From Trebonia sp964581815 (GTDB taxonomy: Bacteria; Actinomycetota; Actinomycetes; Streptosporangiales; Streptosporangiaceae), in NCBI GenBank assembly GCA_964581815.1, contig CAZORE010000009.1, forward strand, positions 1-64,000: 64,000 nt of DNA, in the 5' to 3' direction. The notes beneath the pieces were generated by a model. It did no database searches, was not told the origin of the DNA, and saw only the letters and a program-made list of their open reading frames with translations. The number at the start of each line of letters is the position of its first letter. Within the stretch, counting starts at the first letter, position 1. The position numbers and the translations under genes were made by a program. This document shows, one piece after another, positions 25,945 through 34,123 of the stretch.

Positions 25945-26859
25945 TCAGCCGGAACGGGAGCGGCCCAACCCGTCCCCGAGGATGACCCGCGGCGGCGGGG
26001 GAACGGTACCGCGGCGCTGCCACTGGCGCGGGTAGCCGACCGAGACTTCCTCGAAGCGGACCCCGTCGTGGCGCGTGCTGCGCGGGATGTGCAGGTGACC
26101 GTAGACGCAGGCGAGTACCTGGTGCTTCGTGTGCCAGTCCGCGGTCGCGGTGGTGCCGCACCACGGCGCGTACGCCTGGTGTCGCAGTGCCTGGACCGGG
26201 TCGCGTAGCAGCGGCCAGTGACTGGCGAGCACGATGGGCCCGTCGACCGCGGCGAGCCGCCGCTCGGTCGCCGCGACCCGGTCCCGGCACCACGCCGCCA
26301 CCGACGGGTACGGGTCCGCGTGCAGCCGTCCCTCGTCGGCGGCCTTGACCCCGCTGGCCTGTGCCGCCGCGAGCGCCGCGGACCGGCGGCGCGCGTCGGG
26401 GCCGGCATCGGCGCCTGCTTCCGGGTCGGCTGGCCCCGGGCCGGCTGGCCCCGCGCCCGGCGCAGCGCCGGGCAGGAACGAGTAGTCGTACAGCGTGAAC
26501 AGCGGGGCGACGGTGACGGGGCCGCCTGGCCCGTCCCAGACGGGAAAATCGTCTTCCGGGGTGAGCACGCCGAACCGGCGGCACACCTTGAGCAGTGCCT
26601 CGTACCTGGCGACGCCGCGCAGCGTCACCTGGTCCGACGGCAGCGTCCACAGCTCGTGGTTGCCCGGCGTCCAGATCACGGTCGCGAACCGGCTGGCCAG
26701 GGACGCGAGCACGAACCCGATGTCCGCGAACGTCTCGCCGACGTCGCCGGCGACGATCAGCCAGTCGCCTGGGTCGCCGGGGGCGAGCGAGTCCGCGTAC
26801 GCGCGGTTCTCCGGGTACCCGACGTGCAGGTCGCTGACCGCGAGCAGTCGCCCGGTCAT
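25945..26859 (-). CDS. Metallophosphoesterase, calcineurin-like
   Basis: A 304-residue phosphoesterase. The dimetal motifs are clear: VSDLHVGYP (about 8-16), VAGDVGE (about 36-42), TPGNHELW (about 64-71), LASHWPLL (about 210-217) and VYGHLHIP (about 250-257). A Gly/Pro/Ala-rich insert (about 130-155) breaks the middle. The substrate is unknown. In many actinomycetes a similar gene neighbours a phosphopantetheinyl transferase; none is seen here. It lies 37 bp downstream of the maleylpyruvate isomerase-like gene on the same strand. Confidence 0.8.
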   Translation of the reverse strand: MTGRLLAVSDLHVGYPENRAYADSLAPGDPGDWLIVAGDVGETFADIGFVLASLASRFATVIWTPGNHELWTLPSDQVTLRGVARYEALLKVCRRFGVLTPEDDFPVWDGPGGPVTVAPLFTLYDYSFLPGAAPGAGPAGPGPADPEAGADAGPDARRRSAALAAAQASGVKAADEGRLHADPYPSVAAWCRDRVAATERRLAAVDGPIVLASHWPLLRDPVQALRHQAYAPWCGTTATADWHTKHQVLACVYGHLHIPRSTRHDGVRFEEVSVGYPRQWQRRGTVPPPPRVILGDGLGRSRSG

Positions 26860-26896
26860 CAGCCGCGCGCGGGGCTTGCCGTCACGGGGCGTGCCG

Positions 26897-27652
26897 TCAC
26901 AGCGCGGTCTTCTCCTGCCACAGCGACGGGATGGACACGTCGCCGAAGGTGGCGAGGGAGGGGTCCGACGCCGGGCGGCGGCCGTAGGTGAACAGCAGCA
27001 GCGACGTCACCGGGCCGCGGATCGCCGTGGTCGCCCTCTCGTGCCCGCGTTCCCAGGCGATCCCGCTGTCGGTGAACCGGATCACCCACTCGCCGTCGGT
27101 GTCGGTCGCGTGCAGGTGCAGCGACTTCCCGGTCGGCAGCGAGGCGAGGTGCGGGTAGGGGCGCCGGGCGGACGGCAGGTTGAACAGGAACTCGTCGATG
27201 CCGTCCGCCGCGGTGACCGGGTCGATGACCGGGTCCGTGACCCCGAGCGCGAGTTCCGCGTCGGCGCGGTGCACCGTCGTCTCGTGCAGCATCCGGCGCG
27301 CCCACCAGCCGGAGGTGCGCCCCGGGCCCCAGGACCAGACGTCGGTCAGCGGGCCCGCCGAGCGCAGCACGGTGAGCAGCGGCGCCGCGCCGGCGGCGAG
27401 CCACTGCGCCAGGTCGTCGGCCGAGGTCCGCGGTTCGCCCGCCTCCGGCAACGGAACCCGCGCGGTGGCGCGGGTCTCGACGACGGCGGTGACCCACCGG
27501 TGGATGCTGCCGGTGTGCCCGGCGAGGTCCGCGATCGTCCAGCCGGGACAGCTCGGCACGTCCGCGGCGATGTCGGGGGCGGCGGCGACGACGGCGACCA
27601 GGGTCGACATCTCCTTCTCGGCCCGCTCGCAGAACCACTCGTGATCAAGCAC
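26897..27652 (-). CDS. Maleylpyruvate isomerase family mycothiol-dependent enzyme
   Basis: A 251-residue DinB-like four-helix protein of the TIGR03083 type: CPGWTIADLAGHTGSIHRWV (about 36-55) contains the first metal His, and WWARRMLHETTVHRADAEL (about 115-133) the His-x3-(E)-x-x-His pair. The C-terminal domain (about 185-251) is the usual SCP2-like extension. Mycothiol dependence is known for the family and fits an actinomycete host. GTG 27652 follows TAGCCT by 6 nt (leaderless). The substrate is unknown. Confidence 0.8.
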   Translation of the reverse strand: MLDHEWFCERAEKEMSTLVAVVAAAPDIAADVPSCPGWTIADLAGHTGSIHRWVTAVVETRATARVPLPEAGEPRTSADDLAQWLAAGAAPLLTVLRSAGPLTDVWSWGPGRTSGWWARRMLHETTVHRADAELALGVTDPVIDPVTAADGIDEFLFNLPSARRPYPHLASLPTGKSLHLHATDTDGEWVIRFTDSGIAWERGHERATTAIRGPVTSLLLFTYGRRPASDPSLATFGDVSIPSLWQEKTAL

Positions 27653-27697
27653 GACGCCAGGCTACCGGCCCCTGACGGGCACCCCGTCCCGCCGGGA

Positions 27698-27747
27698 ACG
27701 CCGACGGCGCGGCCCCGCACTCAGCGAGTCCGCGCCGCCGCTGGCGT
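27698..27747. terminator. GC-rich inverted repeat downstream of the MaoC gene
   Basis: ACGCCGACGGCGCGG (27698-27712) faces CCGCGCCGCCGCTGGCGT (27730-27747); CGGCGCGG/CCGCGCCG is a perfect 8-bp core with further pairing outside. It follows the MaoC stop on the minus strand. There is no U-tract. Confidence 0.45.
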
Positions 27748-27748
27748 C

Positions 27749-28210
27749 TTAGCCGTAGAGCCTGGTCAGCGACTCGAGCACGCAGACCGGCTTGTCCGAT
27801 CCCTCGCGCTCGATCACGCCGGAGGCGGTCAGCTGGAGGCCGCCCTTGACCTCCTCCACGTCCAGCAGGGTGGCGACCAGCCGGATCCGCGAGCCCACCG
27901 GCACCGGGGCGGGGAAGCGCACCTTGTTGAGCCCGTAGTTCACCCCCATCGTGACGTCGGTGACGTGGAGGATCTGCGACCACATCGGGACGAACAGCGA
28001 CAACGTGAGGAACCCGTGCCCGATCGGGCCCCCGAACGGCGACTCGGCCGCCGCCCGTTCGGTGTCCACGTGGATCCACTGGTGATCGTCGGTCGCGTCG
28101 GCGAACGTGTTCACCCGGTCCTGGGTCACCTCGAACCACTCGCTGACGCCGAGTTGCTGCCCCTTCAGCGAGGGCAGCTCGGCCAGGGTGGTCGTCGTCT
28201 TGCTGCTCAT
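27749..28210 (-). CDS. MaoC-like (R)-hydratase
   Basis: A 153-residue single hot-dog MaoC dehydratase. The hydratase-2 motif is visible: DRVNTFADATDDHQWIHVD (about 31-49) with catalytic Asp and His, and FGGPIGHGFLTLSLFVPMW (about 59-77). It hydrates trans-2-enoyl-CoA or similar thioesters. AGGAG precedes ATG 28210. It is monocistronic and separated from the divergent trp leader by about 150 bp. Confidence 0.85.
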   Translation of the reverse strand: MSSKTTTTLAELPSLKGQQLGVSEWFEVTQDRVNTFADATDDHQWIHVDTERAAAESPFGGPIGHGFLTLSLFVPMWSQILHVTDVTMGVNYGLNKVRFPAPVPVGSRIRLVATLLDVEEVKGGLQLTASGVIEREGSDKPVCVLESLTRLYG

Positions 28211-28347
28211 CTGTTCTCCTCGGTCTTCCAGTCGCGCTTGAGACCGTACCAGGAAGGCCGATCCGTGCCTACGGGCGTGTCAGTCGCTGTCATCCAGGGA
28301 GCGCGGCGCGCGCCGGGGAACTGGTGCGCGGCGCCACGGCGCGGTGC

Positions 28348-28353
28348 TAGGGT
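28348..28353 (+). promoter_or_regulatory. -10 element of the trp leader transcript
   Basis: TAGGGT lies 8 nt before the ATG of the leader peptide, the same TANNNT-N6-8-RTG layout found at many genes in this window. The leader peptide is therefore probably translated from a leaderless mRNA. No clear -35 box is visible. Confidence 0.6.
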
Positions 28354-28361
28354 GTGTCTCG

Positions 28362-28403
28362 ATGAAAACGTTTCCTGACCTCCAGTGGTGGCGCCGCCCC
28401 TAG
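28362..28403 (+). CDS. trpL: trp operon leader peptide
   Basis: A 13-codon frame encodes MKTFPDLQWWRRP with adjacent tryptophan codons (28386-28391) just before a stop. It precedes a fused anthranilate synthase gene by 120 bp and is followed by mutually exclusive hairpins, so it is the tryptophan sensor of a classical ribosome-mediated attenuator. When charged tRNA-Trp is scarce the ribosome stalls on the Trp pair and masks the first stem strand (28389-28398). Confidence 0.85.
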   Translation: MKTFPDLQWWRRP

Positions 28404-28463
28404 GCGGCGCCAGCTGTTGTTGTCAGAGCGACCGCCCGGTAACGGCGGTCGCTTTTCGTTTTT
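28389..28463 (+). promoter_or_regulatory. Tryptophan attenuator (1:2, 2:3 and 3:4 hairpins)
   Basis: Stem 1:2 is TGGCGCCGCC (28389-28398) with GGCGGCGCCA (28403-28412), a perfect 10-bp stem starting in the second Trp codon. The terminator 3:4 is GCGACCGCC (28428-28436) with GGCGGTCGC (28444-28452), followed by TTTTCGTTTTT (28453-28463). The antiterminator 2:3 can form between GGCGGCGC (28403-28410) and GCG-A-CCGCC (28428-28436) with one bulged A. This is the full geometry of transcription attenuation. Confidence 0.85.
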
Positions 28464-28523
28464 CTCCGCCGGCTACCGAGCCAGACCGCAGGCAGACCAG
28501 ACCTGACCCGAGAGGCCCAACCG

Positions 28524-30854
28524 GTGAAAACCAGCACGATGACGGCCGCTGGCGGCGTCACGATCACCCGCACCGCCGAGCAGTTCGACCCGGCCGAGCT
28601 GACCAGGATCGCCGCGCTCGTCGACCGCCGCCGCGGCGGCGTGCTCAGCTCGGGCATGGAGTACCCCGGCCGGTACACCCGCTGGCACATGGCCTACGTC
28701 AACCCGCCGGTTGAGATCGCCTGCCGGGGCAGGCAGGTGACCGCGCGGGCGCTCAACGACCGCGGCCGGGTGCTGATGCCGGTGATCCGCGCCGCGATGC
28801 TGCGCGCCGGCGTGGCCCGGCCGGAGCCGGGCCCGGCCGGGCCCGGCTCCGGGCACGGCGCGCACGAGGGGCTCAGCACGGTCACCGTCTTCGTGCCGGA
28901 AGGCGAGGAGACGTTCACCGAGGAGCAGCGGTCCCGGCGGCCCACCGTGTTCAGCGTGCTGCGGGAGATCGCCGCCGCGTTCGGCTGCCCGGACCCGCAC
29001 CTGGGGCTGTACGGCGCGTTCGGGTACGACCTGGCGTTCCAGTTCGAGCCGGTGCGGACGTCGATCGACCGCTCCGACGACCAGCGTGACCTGGTGCTGC
29101 ACCTGCCGGACCAGATCTGGGTCGTCGACCTGCGCCGCGAGGAGGCTCTTCGGTACTCCTACGACTTCACCGTCGCCGGCCCGGCGGGGGACCCCGGCTC
29201 GGCAGGCGATCCGGCAGGCGCCGCCTCCACGGCCGGCCTGCCCAGGGAAACGGCGGCCACGCCGGAGCCTGGCCCAGGCTCGGCGGAACTGCCGCCGCAG
29301 CCCGTGCCCGGCCGGTACGCGGCGGTGGTGGAGCAGGCGAAGGAGCGCTTCCGTTGCGGTGACCTCTTCGAGGTCGTCCCAGGCCACACGTTCCACGAGC
29401 GGTGCGCGTCCCCGTCACGGTTCTACGAGCGGCTCCGCGAACGGAACCCGGCGCCGTTCGAGTTCCTGCTCAACCTCGGCCCGGCTGACGCGGGAGGGAG
29501 CGAGTACCTGGTCGGGGCGTCGCCGGAGATGTACGTGCGGGTCAACGGTGACCGGGTGGAGACGTGCCCGATCTCCGGCACCATCGCCCGCGGCGCCGAC
29601 CCGCTCGAAGACGCGGCCAACATCGCCAGCCTGCTCGGCTCGGCCAAGGAGGAGTCCGAGCTGACCATGTGCACCGACGTGGACCGCAACGACAAGTCGC
29701 GGGTCTGCGTCCCTGGCAGCGTGCGGGTGATCGGGCGGCGGCAGATCGAGATGTACAGCCGGCTGATCCACACGGTCGACCACATCGAGGGGCGGCTGAG
29801 CCCGGGGTTCGACGCGCTCGACGCGTTCCTCACCCACATGTGGGCCGTCACGGTGACCGGCGCGCCGAAGGCCTGGGCCATGCAGTTCATCGAGGACAAC
29901 GAGGAGTCACGGCGCCGCTGGTACGGCGGCGCGGTCGGCAAGATCGGGTTCGACGGGTCGATGAACACCGGCCTGACGCTGCGCACCGCGCACGTCCGCG
30001 ACGGCGTGGCCGCCGTCCGGGTGGGGGCGACGCTGCTGTACGACTCCGACCCGGCCGCCGAGGAACGGGAGACCCACATCAAGGCCCGCGCCCTGCTCGA
30101 GACGCTGCGCGAGGTCGAGGAGGCCCGGCTGGCGGCGGAGCGGGCGCTGACCGGCCCGTCGGAGTCCGAGATCGCGGCCTCCGGCTCGGCGGACTACGCC
30201 GACGACCCGGACGTCCGCGTTGCCGCGCCCGCACCGCGCCGCCTGCGTGTCCTGCTCATCGACCACCAGGACTCGTTCGTGCATACCCTCGCCGACTACT
30301 TCAGGCAGCACGACGCGGAGGTCACCACGCTGCGCGCCGGCTTCCCCGCCGCCCTGCTCGACGAGTTCGCCCCGGACCTCGTGGTGCTGTCGCCCGGCCC
30401 GGGCCGGCCGTCCGACTTCCGCTGCGACGAGCTGCTGACGGAGCTCGACGCGCGGCGCCTGCCCGCGTTCGGCGTCTGCCTCGGCCTGCAGGCGATGGTG
30501 GAGCACGCCGGCGGCGAGCTGTCGCTGCTGCCCGAGCCGCAGCACGGCAAGCCGGGCCGGGTCCAGGTCCGCGAGTTCGGGGGAGCGCTGCTCGCGGGCC
30601 TGCCGGCGGAGTTCACCGCGGCGCGGTACCACTCCTTGTACGCGAAGGAGCAGGACGTCAAGGGCGGCTTCACGGTCACCGCGGCCACCTCGGACGGCGC
30701 GGTCATGGCGATCGAGGACGCCGCGGCCGGCCGCTGGGCCGTCCAGTTCCACCCCGAGTCGATCCTGACCGCCGCCGGGCGCGCCGGCCACCAGGTGATC
30801 GCCAACGTGCTCGCTCAGTGCCGCGTGCGTGCCGGGTCCGCGGTGACCGCGTAG
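28524..30854 (+). CDS. trpE: Anthranilate synthase, fused TrpE-TrpG
   Basis: A 776-residue fusion that makes anthranilate from chorismate and glutamine, the first step of tryptophan synthesis. The TrpE part (about 1-540) has PISGTIARG, LTMCTDVDRNDKSRVC, VTVTGAPKAWAMQFIE and RRWYGGAVGKIGFDG. A low-complexity linker (about 215-260) and a second (about 545-570) surround it. The TrpG glutaminase (about 575-776) has FGVCLGLQAMVE with the Cys nucleophile and VQFHPESI with His and Glu. The trp attenuator upstream identifies the pathway. The fused form is known from Streptomyces, rhizobia and Azospirillum. PhzE-like enzymes share the layout, but the Trp-Trp leader argues for tryptophan. Confidence 0.9.
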   Translation: MKTSTMTAAGGVTITRTAEQFDPAELTRIAALVDRRRGGVLSSGMEYPGRYTRWHMAYVNPPVEIACRGRQVTARALNDRGRVLMPVIRAAMLRAGVARPEPGPAGPGSGHGAHEGLSTVTVFVPEGEETFTEEQRSRRPTVFSVLREIAAAFGCPDPHLGLYGAFGYDLAFQFEPVRTSIDRSDDQRDLVLHLPDQIWVVDLRREEALRYSYDFTVAGPAGDPGSAGDPAGAASTAGLPRETAATPEPGPGSAELPPQPVPGRYAAVVEQAKERFRCGDLFEVVPGHTFHERCASPSRFYERLRERNPAPFEFLLNLGPADAGGSEYLVGASPEMYVRVNGDRVETCPISGTIARGADPLEDAANIASLLGSAKEESELTMCTDVDRNDKSRVCVPGSVRVIGRRQIEMYSRLIHTVDHIEGRLSPGFDALDAFLTHMWAVTVTGAPKAWAMQFIEDNEESRRRWYGGAVGKIGFDGSMNTGLTLRTAHVRDGVAAVRVGATLLYDSDPAAEERETHIKARALLETLREVEEARLAAERALTGPSESEIAASGSADYADDPDVRVAAPAPRRLRVLLIDHQDSFVHTLADYFRQHDAEVTTLRAGFPAALLDEFAPDLVVLSPGPGRPSDFRCDELLTELDARRLPAFGVCLGLQAMVEHAGGELSLLPEPQHGKPGRVQVREFGGALLAGLPAEFTAARYHSLYAKEQDVKGGFTVTAATSDGAVMAIEDAAAGRWAVQFHPESILTAAGRAGHQVIANVLAQCRVRAGSAVTA

Positions 30855-30931
30855 CGGGCGCCGGGCTATGCCTCCCGGTTGCACGGGGCCGCGGGAACCG
30901 TCTGCCGGCGGCTGACCGCTAAGATGGTTTC

Positions 30932-31765
30932 GTGCACCGGCAGTTCCGGCAGGTCGACGTGTTCACCGAGGAGCCGTTCCGCGGGAACCCCGTGGCGGTG
31001 GTCCACGGCGCCGACGACCTCACCGACGAGCAGATGCGGCGGTTCGCCAACTGGACGAACCTATCGGAGACCACGTTCCTGCTCGCGCCGTCCGACGAGC
31101 GCGCCGACTACCGGGTGCGGATCTTCACCCCGGAACGGGAGCTGCCCTTCGCCGGCCATCCCACTCTCGGCTCCGCGCACGCCTGGCTCGAGGCAGGCGG
31201 CCCGCCGGCCAGGCAGGACGTCGTCGTCCAGGAGTGCGGCGTCGGCCTCGTCCCCATTCGCAGGTCCCCGCACGGCCAGCTGGCCTTCAAGGCACCGCCG
31301 CTGATCCGCTCCGGCCCGGTCGACGAGCCGCTGCTCGACGAGATTGCCGCGTCCCTCGGCGTCAAGCGCGAGGACATCCTCGACGCCCAGTGGGCCGACA
31401 ACGGGCCCGGCTGGGTCGCCGTCGAGCTGGCCAGCGCCGAGGCGGTGCTCGCGCTCGCGCCCGGCGTGACATCGCGGGACATCGGGGTCTTCGGCCCGTA
31501 TCCGGCGGGATCGCCGGCGGCGTTCGAGGTCCGCGCCTTCACCCCGCTCATCAGCGGCGCCGGGGAGGACCCGGTGACCGGCTCGCTGAACGCGTCGCTC
31601 GCCATGTGGCTGCTGTCGTCCGGCAAGGCCACCGCGCCCTACACCGCCAGCCAGGGCACCGCGCTCGGCCGTCAGGGCCGGGTGCACGTCACCGCCGACG
31701 CCGACGGCTCGGTCTGGGTGGGCGGCCGGACGCACACGCTGATCTCCGGCAACGTTTACTTGTAG
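30932..31765 (+). CDS. PhzF family epimerase/isomerase
   Basis: A 277-residue diaminopimelate epimerase-fold protein. The PhzF catalytic residues are present: Glu in NLSETTFLL (about 43-51), His in FAGHPTLGSAH (about 73-83), and Asp in GEDPVTGSLNA (about 212-222). Family members isomerise small anionic metabolites; only some take part in phenazine synthesis. GTG 30932 is 6 nt after TAAGAT (30920-30925), so it has its own leaderless promoter and is not simply part of the trp transcript. No other phenazine genes are nearby. Confidence 0.8.
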   Translation: MHRQFRQVDVFTEEPFRGNPVAVVHGADDLTDEQMRRFANWTNLSETTFLLAPSDERADYRVRIFTPERELPFAGHPTLGSAHAWLEAGGPPARQDVVVQECGVGLVPIRRSPHGQLAFKAPPLIRSGPVDEPLLDEIAASLGVKREDILDAQWADNGPGWVAVELASAEAVLALAPGVTSRDIGVFGPYPAGSPAAFEVRAFTPLISGAGEDPVTGSLNASLAMWLLSSGKATAPYTASQGTALGRQGRVHVTADADGSVWVGGRTHTLISGNVYL

Positions 31766-31778
31766 AGAGCCGGAATCG

Positions 31779-32525
31779 TCAGCGGGGGTCACGGCCGACC
31801 AGGCAGTACTCACGGCCGGCCGGGTCATTGAGCACCGTCCAGTACTGCTGAGTCGCGGTTACCCGCGCGCCGAGCGCGACGTGCCGGCCGAGCGCCAGGG
31901 GGTCGGTGCAGCCGAAGTCCACGTGCCCGCTTACCGGGTCGCCCGGGCCGGACTGCTCCCGCCGCTGCATCAGCAGGCGGGCCGGCCAGCCCGCCGGGCC
32001 GTCCAGGTAGGCGTACCCGGGGACGGGCGCGGGCCGCGTCCCCTGGCCGGTAAGCGCCGCCCAGAAGGCAATCTCACGGTCGAACCCGCCGGGCGGCACG
32101 TCCAGGCAGAGCGTGTCCACCCGGCTGGCACCGACCCCGTCCCCGGCCAGCGGCGGCGGCACGGCCCGCTCGCCATGCCATTCCACCAGGCAGAACGGGA
32201 ACCCGCCGGGGCTTTGCGCCACCACGAGGCGCTCATGGCGGCGGGTGACCTGCGCCCCGGCCAGCCGGATTCGGTCCGCGGCCGCCTCCAGCGACTCGGC
32301 TGCGGTGTCGACGTGCAGGTCGAGGTGGCAGCCGCCCGGGCCACTCCGCACCCGCTGCACTCGCAGGTAGGCATCACCAGAAGGGGGCAGCAGGGTCGCG
32401 AACTCCCCATCCGCCCCCCGCGACGGCGACAGCCCGTATCCCGTCACCTGGCCCCAGAACGCGGCGGCGGCGTCGGACGATCCGGCGGGGAAATCGAGGA
32501 ACACGGTCACCCATGGCATGGACAC
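31779..32525 (-). CDS. VOC family protein with two glyoxalase-like domains
   Basis: A 248-residue protein with two VOC modules: residues about 1-118 (VTVFLDFPAGSSDAAAAFW ... FPFCLVEW) and about 130-245 (LCLDVPPGGFDREIAFWAALTG ... YCLVGRD). Metal-binding residues are not all conserved, as in many antibiotic-resistance or glyoxalase-like VOC proteins of actinomycetes. The function is unknown. It is convergent with the PhzF-like gene with a 13-bp gap. Confidence 0.75.
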   Translation of the reverse strand: MSMPWVTVFLDFPAGSSDAAAAFWGQVTGYGLSPSRGADGEFATLLPPSGDAYLRVQRVRSGPGGCHLDLHVDTAAESLEAAADRIRLAGAQVTRRHERLVVAQSPGGFPFCLVEWHGERAVPPPLAGDGVGASRVDTLCLDVPPGGFDREIAFWAALTGQGTRPAPVPGYAYLDGPAGWPARLLMQRREQSGPGDPVSGHVDFGCTDPLALGRHVALGARVTATQQYWTVLNDPAGREYCLVGRDPR

Positions 32526-32550
32526 GCCGCCAGTGTCTCACCGCTACCCT

Positions 32551-34008
32551 TCACCGCGCAGATAACCCCGCTCCGGGGAGCGTGGCGCTGAGCTCTTCGC
32601 GCGGCGCGGCGGCGGAGGCCGCCTGGCCGCGCCTGGCCAGCCGCCAGCCGAGTACGAGCAGGATCGCGAGCAGGATCACGCCGGCCAGGATGTAGGCGTT
32701 GCCCCACAGCAGCTGGAACCCGTGCCAGTGGTACTCGACGTAGCTTGGCTGGTCGCCGTACTCGGCGAACTTGATCGGGTTGGTGTTGGACTGCGCCCAC
32801 AGGAAGCCGAGCGAGAAGTTGCCGAGGTTCCGCGCGTTCTCCCACAGGGCGTCCGGCCACGCGGCGAAGAAGAAGATCATCCCGGCGGCGAGCGCCCACA
32901 GCAGGCGGGCGGTGCGCCGCGCGCCGCCTGCCTGCCGCGGGCGGCGGGCCGCGGCGAGCGCGTAGTGCCCGGTGACCGCGACGGCGGGGGCGATCCACAC
33001 CCAGTGGTGATCCCAGCTGATCGGGGAGGCGAGCAGCCCGGTGAGGGCCGTCGCGAGCAGGGCGGGCACCGGGTAGCCGGCCCGGTCAAGCAGGTACGCG
33101 GCGGTCAGGCCGAGCGCGAGCGCGACGACGGCGGCGGCGATCCACGGGTCCTGCCCGGCCGCGACCGACCCGGCGAAGCGGGTGATGACCGCGCGCAGCG
33201 ACTGGTTGCCCGCCCAGCCCATGAAGCCGGCCCGGTTGCCGTCGGCGAGGAACATGCCGTGCAGCCACCACTGGGACGAGTCGTGCGGCAGGACCGCGAA
33301 CCCGGCGGCGACGGTGACGGCGAAGCCGGCCATGGTCGCGGCGGCCTCCCGGAACCTGCGCGTGATCAGCAGGTACGGGACGAAGACCAGCGGGACCAGC
33401 TTGATGCCCGCCGCGACGCCGGTGAGCGCGCCCTTCCACCAGCGGCGCCGGCCGTTGGCGCGCAGGTCGGGCTGGCACAAGTCCCAGATGATCGCGGCCA
33501 TGAGGATCAGGTTGATCTGCCCGAGGTAGATGGTGCGCACCACGGGCTGCAGCCAGAAGGTGGCCGCCGCGGCCAGCAGGGTCGCGCCCAGCCTGACCCG
33601 GCGATCGGTGTAGCCGAGCCCGCCGAAGGTGAACCACAGCGCGGCCACCAGCGCCGCCATGTTCACGACGACCGAGGAGGCCACCAGCGCCCCCCACGGC
33701 AGCACCGACACGACGGCGAAGGTGATCGCGGCGAACGGCGTGTAGGTGAACTTGAGCGCCAGCGCGCTGAACCCGCCCCAGTCGTAGAGCGGGGCGTAGG
33801 AGCCCGGGTTGTAGTACGGGCGGACATGCCGGACGATCAGCCCGCCGTCCCGGTACACGGTCAGGTCAACCAGGCTGAGCGCGTTGTTCAGCACCTCGAC
33901 GACCAGCCAGCTGATGACCACCGCAGCGAACGCGATGACGCCGGCCCGCAGCAGCCGGGTCCCCGGCGGGCGGCGGGTCACGCGGGCTTCGCTGGCGACC
34001 GGTTTCAC
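32551..34008 (-). CDS. GT87 family polyprenol-phosphate mannosyltransferase-like protein
   Basis: A 485-residue integral membrane GT-C glycosyltransferase with about eleven hydrophobic segments. The N-terminal loop LVDLTVYRDGGLIV carries the catalytic Asp region and GVAAGIKLVPLVFVPYLL (about 205-222) is the GT87 hallmark. Mycobacterial relatives add alpha-1,2 mannose to phosphatidylinositol mannosides or lipoglycans using polyprenol-phosphate mannose. GTG 34008 follows TATCGT by 8 nt (leaderless); the frame is open far upstream but that part has no membrane character. It may link to the GDP-mannose gene at 61.9 kb. Confidence 0.8.
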   Translation of the reverse strand: MKPVASEARVTRRPPGTRLLRAGVIAFAAVVISWLVVEVLNNALSLVDLTVYRDGGLIVRHVRPYYNPGSYAPLYDWGGFSALALKFTYTPFAAITFAVVSVLPWGALVASSVVVNMAALVAALWFTFGGLGYTDRRVRLGATLLAAAATFWLQPVVRTIYLGQINLILMAAIIWDLCQPDLRANGRRRWWKGALTGVAAGIKLVPLVFVPYLLITRRFREAAATMAGFAVTVAAGFAVLPHDSSQWWLHGMFLADGNRAGFMGWAGNQSLRAVITRFAGSVAAGQDPWIAAAVVALALGLTAAYLLDRAGYPVPALLATALTGLLASPISWDHHWVWIAPAVAVTGHYALAAARRPRQAGGARRTARLLWALAAGMIFFFAAWPDALWENARNLGNFSLGFLWAQSNTNPIKFAEYGDQPSYVEYHWHGFQLLWGNAYILAGVILLAILLVLGWRLARRGQAASAAAPREELSATLPGAGLSAR

Positions 34009-34123
34009 AGGGGTTAACGATATCCGGTGACAACACGGGACGAGGCCGGCCGCCGGGCCGCACGACCGGGCAGGTGCCAGGCCCTGGCCACCCCGGCGCC
34101 CGGCGTCCGCCATACTGGGAGGC

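Noticed and set aside
28524..31765. Phenazine biosynthesis locus
   Set aside because: Only a TrpE-TrpG fusion and a PhzF-like gene are present; the Trp-Trp leader and attenuator point to tryptophan synthesis.
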